Source: Scatosoma sp045124465 (GTDB lineage Bacteria; Bacillota; Clostridia; Christensenellales; Borkfalkiaceae). From it: a DNA stretch of 64,000 nucleotides. Of the stretch, positions 59,033 to 64,000 are shown piece after piece (within the stretch, counting starts at the first letter, position 1; every line of letters begins with the position of its first letter). Location: contig JBGVLV010000023.1 of NCBI GenBank assembly GCA_045124465.1, forward strand, positions 1-64,000. Reading direction: 5' to 3'. Position numbers and translations under genes: made by a program. Below the pieces are notes generated by a model. The model was given only the letters and a program-made list of their open reading frames with translations. It did not search any database and was not told the origin of the DNA.

Positions 59033-59121
59033 AGCTCACACCGCCTTGCAAAAACGTTCTATAACAATATATGCGCCGCCGAGAGAAAAGTTTCATCTCC
59101 CAACCGCGCATACGCTCGTTT

Positions 59122-59481
59122 TTAAAATGCGTTTTTATAATATTCTATCCTGCCGTCCTCATACACTTCCGCGACGTCGAATCGGGCGTTCGGCTCTTCG
59201 CCCGTTTTCATCCAGTACGCCTTGGCGATACGGTAGTACCGTTCCTGTTTTCGGGTATCCACCGCCTCGCGCGGCGTTCCGTAAGCGTCCGAAGTGCGGG
59301 TCTTGACCTCGATGAACGCGATCTCGCCGCCGTCCGCCGCGATCAGGTCCGCCTCGCCGAGTTTGGTTTTATAATTGCGTTTAAGGACGGTCATTCCCTG
59401 CTTTTTTATGTAGCTCTCGACGATCTTTTCGCCGTTACGGCCTAAAACTTTTTTGTGAACGTCCTGCGATGAATAGGGCAT
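59122..59481 (-). CDS. YraN/UPF0102 endonuclease-like protein
   Basis: 119 residues of the restriction-endonuclease-like fold: GEADLIA and IAFIEVKTR give the D...ExK core, preceded by GRNGEKIVESYI. Role unknown, probably nucleic-acid processing. AAGGAG eight bases before ATG 59481 fixes the start, which lies 40 bases inside the end of rnhB; a common rnhB-yraN linkage. Confidence 0.9.
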   Translation of the reverse strand: MPYSSQDVHKKVLGRNGEKIVESYIKKQGMTVLKRNYKTKLGEADLIAADGGEIAFIEVKTRTSDAYGTPREAVDTRKQERYYRIAKAYWMKTGEEPNARFDVAEVYEDGRIEYYKNAF

Positions 59482-60062
59482 AACCCGTACTCCTTTATCC
59501 CTTGTATATGCGCCGCCGTGCCGTAGCCTTTATTCTTTTCGAACGCATACTGCGGGTACGTTTCGGCGTATTTATCCATCAGACCGTCACGGTAGACTTT
59601 GGCTATGATACTCGCCGCGCCGATGGAATAGGACAGCGCGTCGCCGTGGATAACGCTGTGTTGCTTATACGAAATATCGATGGTCATATTACCGTCGGTC
59701 AAAACGACGTCGGGGGTGCGTTCCAGTTCCTTTATCGCGCGTTTCATGCCCAGTTTGGTCGCCTCTAAAATATTGATCTCGTCGATGGTCTTTTCGTCTA
59801 TTTCGACGATGGTATAGCAAAGCGCGCGCTTTTTTATCTCTTCGGCGAGCTGTTCGCGTTTTTTTGCGGAAAGCTTTTTACTGTCGTCCACGCCTTCGAC
59901 AAGGCTGTTTTCGTCCAGCGGCATAATAACGGCGGCGCAAACGACGGGACCTGCGAGCGGACCTCTGCCCACTTCGTCCACGCCCGCGATATACCGCGCG
60001 CCCTGTTGTTGCAAGGCGCGTTCGAATTTAAGTTTTTCGTCTGCGTTCCATTGTTTTTTCAT
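59442..60062 (-). CDS. rnhB: Ribonuclease HII
   Basis: 206 residues. Removes ribonucleotides and RNA-DNA hybrids. Catalytic motifs: YIAGVDEVGRGPLAGPVV (first Asp-Glu), GDALSYSIGAASIIAKVYRD (Asp plus SIIAKV) and YPQYAFEKNKGYGT. Follows rbgA and repeat R2b, keeping the trmD-rbgA-rnhB order. Confidence 0.97.
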   Translation of the reverse strand: MKKQWNADEKLKFERALQQQGARYIAGVDEVGRGPLAGPVVCAAVIMPLDENSLVEGVDDSKKLSAKKREQLAEEIKKRALCYTIVEIDEKTIDEINILEATKLGMKRAIKELERTPDVVLTDGNMTIDISYKQHSVIHGDALSYSIGAASIIAKVYRDGLMDKYAETYPQYAFEKNKGYGTAAHIQGIKEYGLCPIHRRTFTKKF

Positions 60063-60080
60063 TTGCGTATATCCTTTTCC

Positions 60081-60210
60081 GTAAATCGTATTCGCCTTTG
60101 GCGATTTACCGCTACGCGGTGGAACGCAACCTATCGGTTGCTTTTCTTGGGGCTTTATGCGAGGGCGCTGCCCTCAACCTCCCGCAAGGAACTAAGTTCC
60201 TTGACCTCTC
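60081..60210 (-). repeat. Multi-hairpin repeat R2, copy b
   Basis: Lies directly 3' of rbgA. On the minus strand the hairpins are AAGGAAC/GTTCCTT, GAGGGC/GCCCTC, GCAACC/GGTTGC, ACCGC/GCGGT and a GTAAATCG/CGATTTAC pair. The 75 bp at 60136-60210 are identical to 61157-61231 in R2c. Confidence 0.8.
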
Positions 60211-60222
60211 GTCTTTCTTCCC

Positions 60223-61083
60223 TCAAAATTCAAAGTCTTTATAATCGTTAGGGTTTTCCAGGCATATTTTGCCTATTCTGCCTTTTCGGAAGTCGTCGAT
60301 GAGCGCTTTCGCGCCGCGCTCGTAGTCGTATTCCCCGCCGCGAAGGATAAAACCGCGGCGCTTGCAAAGCGCCTCGTACATACCCAGTTTTTCCGAATAA
60401 TCAACGATACCGTAACGCTCGGTCAAATACTGCGGGTATTTCTCCGCAAGCTCGCCGAGGAGTTCGAGCGCAATATCGTCCATATCGAGTATGTCGTCGT
60501 TGATACTGCCGATATACGCAAGGTGGCGGGCATGATACTGATCGTCGAAGGACGGCGGCATCGTACCCGGCGTGTCGAGCAGGTCGAACGCGCCGCATTT
60601 GAGCCAGCGCACGTCGCGGGTCACGCCCGCTTTATCGCCCGTTTTCGCACGTTTCTGACCGCTAATGAGATTGACGAGCGTGCTTTTGCCCGTGTTCGGT
60701 ATGCCCGCGACCATAAAACGGAAGGTACGGGTCAGACCTTTTGCCGCCGCGCGGGCGCGCTTTTCGTCGGTGATCTCGTTGAGCCGCGTAAGCAGCAGGC
60801 GTTTAGAGGAGGGGTTGGTGGAATCGCATTTCACGCAATACCTGCCCTTGCCCTCGAACAATTTCAAGAACCCGTCCGTTTTGGACGGATCCGCGAGATC
60901 GGATTTATTGAGCGCGTACAAAACGGGTTTTTCGCCGAAGATCTTTTTCAGATTTTTATTCACCGTCGCGATCGGGGCGCGGGCGTCGAGAACGCATATT
61001 ACGCCGTCGCAAAGATCGCGTTTTGCCTCCATATCCCGCATGGCTTTGGTCATATGCCCGGGAAACCATTGTATATTCTTCAT
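60223..61083 (-). CDS. rbgA: Ribosome biogenesis GTPase RbgA (YlqF)
   Basis: 286-residue circularly permuted GTPase needed for late 50S assembly. WFPGHMTKAMRDM at the N-terminus, then G4 NKSDLAD, G1 GIPNTGKST, G3 DTPGTMPPSF in the permuted order, and a C-terminal RNA-binding region with CKRRGFILRGGEYDYERG. Flanked on both sides by R2 repeats. Confidence 0.96.
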   Translation of the reverse strand: MKNIQWFPGHMTKAMRDMEAKRDLCDGVICVLDARAPIATVNKNLKKIFGEKPVLYALNKSDLADPSKTDGFLKLFEGKGRYCVKCDSTNPSSKRLLLTRLNEITDEKRARAAAKGLTRTFRFMVAGIPNTGKSTLVNLISGQKRAKTGDKAGVTRDVRWLKCGAFDLLDTPGTMPPSFDDQYHARHLAYIGSINDDILDMDDIALELLGELAEKYPQYLTERYGIVDYSEKLGMYEALCKRRGFILRGGEYDYERGAKALIDDFRKGRIGKICLENPNDYKDFEF

Positions 61084-61116
61084 TATGTTTTTCCTCTTTG
61101 ACCGAACGTTACGCCA

Positions 61117-61231
61117 CTTCGTTGCGTTTACGCCTTACGGCGTGGGCGCAACCTGCGGTTGCTTTTCTTGGGGCTTTATGCGAGGGCGCTGCCCTCAACC
61201 TCCCGCAAGGAACTAAGTTCCTTGACCTCTC
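61117..61231 (-). repeat. Multi-hairpin repeat R2, copy c
   Basis: Directly 3' of trmD. Same hairpin order as R2b; the distal stem differs (CGCC/GGCG instead of ACCGC/GCGGT), and the GCAACC/GGTTGC loop is GCA instead of GATA. Confidence 0.8.
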
Positions 61232-61236
61232 TCCCT

Positions 61237-61902
61237 TTACTTCAAAAGATCGGGGCGGCGGCGTTTGGTGATTGCAAGGGCTTGTTCTCTACGCCATTTG
61301 TCTATTTTGGCGTGGTCGCCGCTACGCAGTATTTCGGGGACGGGTATGCCTTTATATTCCTGCGGACGGGTGTAATGCGGGTATTCGAGCATATTTTCCG
61401 AAAAGCTTTCGTCCACGAGCGACGACGGGCTGATGACCCCGTCTACGTACCGCGAAACGCAATCGGCGACCACCATCGCGGGCAGTTCCCCGCCCGTCAG
61501 GACGTAATCGCCTATGGAGATCTCCTCGTCGATGAACAGATCGATCGCGCGTTGGTCTACGCCCTCGTAATGTCCGCAAAGCAGTATCAGATGCTCGTAT
61601 TCCAAAAGCTCGAACACCTTTTGCTGACGGAACGTTTCGCCCTTGGGCGACATATAGATACGGCGCGCCTTATGCTCGGGGTCGAGCGCCTCGATCGCGC
61701 TGCCGATGGGCTGGGGCATCATCACCATACCCGCCCCGCCGCCGAACGGGTAGTCGTCGCATTTCAAATGCTTATCCTCCGTATAGTCGCGGAGGTTGAT
61801 CACGTTGATCGTTACCTTTCCGTCCTTTTGCGCTCTGCCCAGTATACTTTCCCGCATAGCCGAAAACATCTCGGGGAACAGGGTCAATATATCGATTTTC
61901 AT
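61237..61902 (-). CDS. trmD: tRNA (guanine-N1)-methyltransferase TrmD
   Basis: 221-residue SPOUT enzyme making m1G37. N-terminal MKIDILTLFPEMF; FGGGAGMVM; SAM knot LCGHYEGVDQRA and YVLTGGELPAMVV; truncated C-terminal helical domain. Lacks rimM and rpsP next to it; ftsY is upstream instead. Confidence 0.97.
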   Translation of the reverse strand: MKIDILTLFPEMFSAMRESILGRAQKDGKVTINVINLRDYTEDKHLKCDDYPFGGGAGMVMMPQPIGSAIEALDPEHKARRIYMSPKGETFRQQKVFELLEYEHLILLCGHYEGVDQRAIDLFIDEEISIGDYVLTGGELPAMVVADCVSRYVDGVISPSSLVDESFSENMLEYPHYTRPQEYKGIPVPEILRSGDHAKIDKWRREQALAITKRRRPDLLK

Positions 61903-61952
61903 AGCCTTCTCCTCCGTTTCATCTCGTACACGGGTGGTTGGTTTTCCGAATT

Positions 61953-62849
61953 TTACAAGATCGCATCGACGAAACTTTCGCTGTCGAACGGTTCCAAATC
62001 GTCGATCTTTTCGCCCACGCCCGCGAAGATGACGGGCAGGGAAAGCTCGGACGAGAGCGAAAACACGAACCCGCCTTTCGCCGTGCCGTCGAGCTTGGTG
62101 AGCACGATCCCGTCAAGCTCCACCGCCTCGTCGAACACGCGAGCCTGATTGACCGCGTTCTGACCCGTCGTCGCGTCCAAAACGAGCAATTTCAAAAAGT
62201 CCGCCTCGGGGTATTCGCGCGTGACTACGCGATCCATTTTCCGAAGTTCGTTCATCAAATTTTCTTTCACGTGCAGTCTGCCCGCCGTATCGACGATGAC
62301 GACGTCCGTTTTCTTGGCTTTCGCCGACGACACCGCGTCGAAGATGACCGCGGACGGATCGCTCCCCTCCTCGTGTTTAACGATACGCACTTTCGCGCGT
62401 TCCGCCCACACGGAAAGCTGTTCGCTCGCCGCCGCGCGGAAGGTATCCGCCGCCGCGACCGTGACCGTTTTGCCCTGTTTGAGGAAATAGTGCGCGAGCT
62501 TACCCACCGTCGTGGTCTTGCCTACGCCGTTCACGCCCACGAGCATGATCACGCAGGGATAGGACGGCGGCTCGACCTCCGATTCTTTCAGCATATCCGT
62601 GAGGATACCGCGGAGCAGGTCGGTAACGTACGTTTCGTCTTTGAGTTTTTCCGAGATCGCCTGTTGTTTGACCCGTTCGACCACTTCCTGCGCCGTCGTC
62701 ACCGAAACGTCGGAAGAGATGAGTATTTCCTCTAACTCGTCGTAGAACTCGTTACCGAGTTTGTTTTTGGAGAACAGCACGCGGAGTTTTTCCGAAAAGC
62801 TTGCTTTCGTCTTTTTCAGCGCGCCAAACAATTTACCGAATATGCCCAT
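61953..62849 (-). CDS. ftsY: Signal recognition particle receptor FtsY
   Basis: 298 residues: short N region (1-20), four-helix N domain and the NG GTPase domain with G1 GVNGVGKTTT, DTFRAAASEQL, DTAGRLHVKENL and TKLDGTAKGG. No acidic A domain, so membrane binding relies on the short N-terminal amphipathic segment, as in other Firmicutes. Directly downstream of smc. Confidence 0.96.
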   Translation of the reverse strand: MGIFGKLFGALKKTKASFSEKLRVLFSKNKLGNEFYDELEEILISSDVSVTTAQEVVERVKQQAISEKLKDETYVTDLLRGILTDMLKESEVEPPSYPCVIMLVGVNGVGKTTTVGKLAHYFLKQGKTVTVAAADTFRAAASEQLSVWAERAKVRIVKHEEGSDPSAVIFDAVSSAKAKKTDVVIVDTAGRLHVKENLMNELRKMDRVVTREYPEADFLKLLVLDATTGQNAVNQARVFDEAVELDGIVLTKLDGTAKGGFVFSLSSELSLPVIFAGVGEKIDDLEPFDSESFVDAIL

Positions 62850-62870
62850 ACCGTTTTATTTTCCTTTTTC

Positions 62871-64000
62871 TTACTCGACCGTTCCCGCGCCGAGCTTGCT
62901 CTCTACTTCCGCGAGCTTGACCGAAACGATCTTCGAAACGCCCTTTTCCTGCATCGTAACGCCGAACAGGGAATCCGCCTGATTCATCGTCGGCTTTCTG
63001 TGCGTGATGACGATGAACTGCGTTTCCTCCGCAAAGCGTTTGAGATAGGAGGCGAATCTATCCACGTTCGCGTCGTCGAGCGCCGCCTCGATCTCGTCGA
63101 GGATACAGAACGGCATCGGTCTTGCGCGTAAGATCGCGAACAGAATGGCGATCGCCGTAAGCGCGCGTTCGCCGCCCGAAAGCAACGAGATCTTTTTCAG
63201 CGTTTTGCCCGGAGGACAAGCGTTGATCTCGATACCCGCGTTCAGCGGGTCCTCCGCCTCGTCGTAGTTGATCTGCAATTCCGCCTTGCCGCCGCCGAAC
63301 AGTTCCTTGAACGTGACCTTGAAATTCTCGTTGATCTGTTCGAACCCTTCGTTGAAGATACGGAGCATTTCCGTACGGATCTCGTCGAGCGCCGCTTGCA
63401 GATCGTCGATCGCTTTTTGCAGGTCGTCGCGCTGGGTCACCATCTCGTCGCAATGCGTTTTTTCGTATTCGTATTCCTCCACGGCGTTGGGATTGACCGC
63501 GCCGAGCATCGTTATCTTGCGTTTCAAGACCGTGATGACGTTCGCCGCCTCGTCCACGTTGAAATCCTCTTTTCTCAGCGGCAAACAGCCCTCGTAGTCG
63601 ATACCGTACGCCTCTTCCACGCGCTGGCGCATATTTTCGAGGTTGGTGTCGATCTTGCTTATCTCTATTTCGCACTTATAACGCTTGTCCGAATTCTTCG
63701 TGAGCGTTTCTTGCAGACCCGTCTTTTCCTCTTCGAGCGAAAGCTGTTCCGCGTTGACCGTTTCTTTCTCCGCGGCGAGCTTGGCGATCTCGTCGACGAT
63801 CGCTTGCACCGCCGCCTTTTCTTCTTCCGTAAGCTCCTTTTCTTCCGCCTCCGCCTCCAAGCCGTTGAGCTTGGTCTGCGTATCCGTCTTTTCGTATTCC
63901 ATATCGAGGATACGCTTGACGAGTTCTTCCTTTTCCGTCGTCAGCCGCGCGATCGTTTCCGTCTGTTTGTCGAGCGCGAGCCGCAAAGCCGTCGTTTCGA
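62871..64000 (-). CDS. smc: Chromosome condensation protein SMC (C-terminal part; 5' end outside window)
   Basis: The last roughly 376 codons. A coiled-coil segment (about the first 130 residues, Glu/Lys/Leu-rich), then the C-terminal head: signature LLSGGERALTAIA, Walker B PFCILDEIEAALDD and VITHRKPTM. The frame is open to the window edge. Full-length SMC is about 1,190 residues. smc-ftsY linkage is universal in Firmicutes. Confidence 0.97.
   Translation of the reverse strand, partial: ETTALRLALDKQTETIARLTTEKEELVKRILDMEYEKTDTQTKLNGLEAEAEEKELTEEEKAAVQAIVDEIAKLAAEKETVNAEQLSLEEEKTGLQETLTKNSDKRYKCEIEISKIDTNLENMRQRVEEAYGIDYEGCLPLRKEDFNVDEAANVITVLKRKITMLGAVNPNAVEEYEYEKTHCDEMVTQRDDLQKAIDDLQAALDEIRTEMLRIFNEGFEQINENFKVTFKELFGGGKAELQINYDEAEDPLNAGIEINACPPGKTLKKISLLSGGERALTAIAILFAILRARPMPFCILDEIEAALDDANVDRFASYLKRFAEETQFIVITHRKPTMNQADSLFGVTMQEKGVSKIVSVKLAEVESKLGAGTVE

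Overview
The window comes from a low-to-mid-GC Gram-positive bacterium of the class Clostridia (Bacillota), most likely an uncultured gut anaerobe. The indicators are the six-cysteine SCIFF peptide with its radical-SAM maturase, a tryptophan T-box, rubrerythrin, HslUV, a YlmC/YmxH protein, a TIGR04086-type membrane protein and Bacillus/Clostridium-like gene order. A finer placement cannot be read safely from the sequence alone. Most genes lie on the minus strand.

Layout. 0-7 kb: translation genes (rsmE fragment, prmA, prfA, a yqhQ-prmC fusion, rpmE), interrupted by a LysR regulator divergent from a small membrane protein and an SGNH-like protein. 7-16 kb: accessory metabolism (zinc-less MDR protein, YfcE phosphoesterase, Trp T-box with trpB2, ybhN-pssA-psd phospholipid genes, M20 peptidase, an mgsA/rbsK chimera, ZIP transporter). 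16.4-18.3 kb: AT-rich cassette of unknown genes and a decapitated trypsin-like protease, next to tRNA-Ala. 18.7-25.9 kb: rpsO-pnp, hemZ, an MBL hydrolase and relA. 25.9-37.9 kb: recJ, secF, secD, scfB, scfA, TIGR04086, yajC, an ABC exporter and tgt. 38-42 kb: cls, rubrerythrin, an XRE regulator and trxA. 42-64 kb: hisS, hslU, hslV, trmFO, topA, dprA, comM, a PMT-like membrane protein, rplS, a Mn-riboswitch-controlled caxA-like exchanger divergent from an MntE-like CDF exporter, an AT-rich regulator/toxin-like island beside tRNA-Val, then ylmC, yraN, rnhB, rbgA, trmD, ftsY and smc. The last block mirrors the Bacillus subtilis smc-ftsY-trmD-rplS-rbgA-rnhB-dprA-topA-trmFO-clpQ-clpY order with losses and insertions.

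How the genes work together. Much of the window supports translation and protein handling: release factor and its methylase, r-proteins S15, L19 and L31, tRNA modification (Tgt, TrmD, TrmFO), ribosome assembly (RbgA), SRP receptor, SecDF-YajC and HslUV. Phosphatidylethanolamine synthesis (PssA, Psd), cardiolipin synthesis and divalent-metal export form smaller functional sets.

The most interesting unexplained content is: (1) two families of interspersed, highly structured intergenic repeats whose paired arms covary between copies (R1: three copies; R2: three copies), all found just 3' of minus-strand genes; (2) an AT-rich island at 56.4-58.2 kb with an RHH/WYL-like regulator, a shared inverted-repeat operator and an overlapping basic/acidic gene pair resembling a toxin-immunity or toxin-antitoxin module; (3) a second AT-rich cassette whose ORFs are followed by the same 20-bp direct repeat; (4) an mgsA-rbsK chimeric gene; (5) a tRNA-Val(CAC) with a bulged base in its D-arm.
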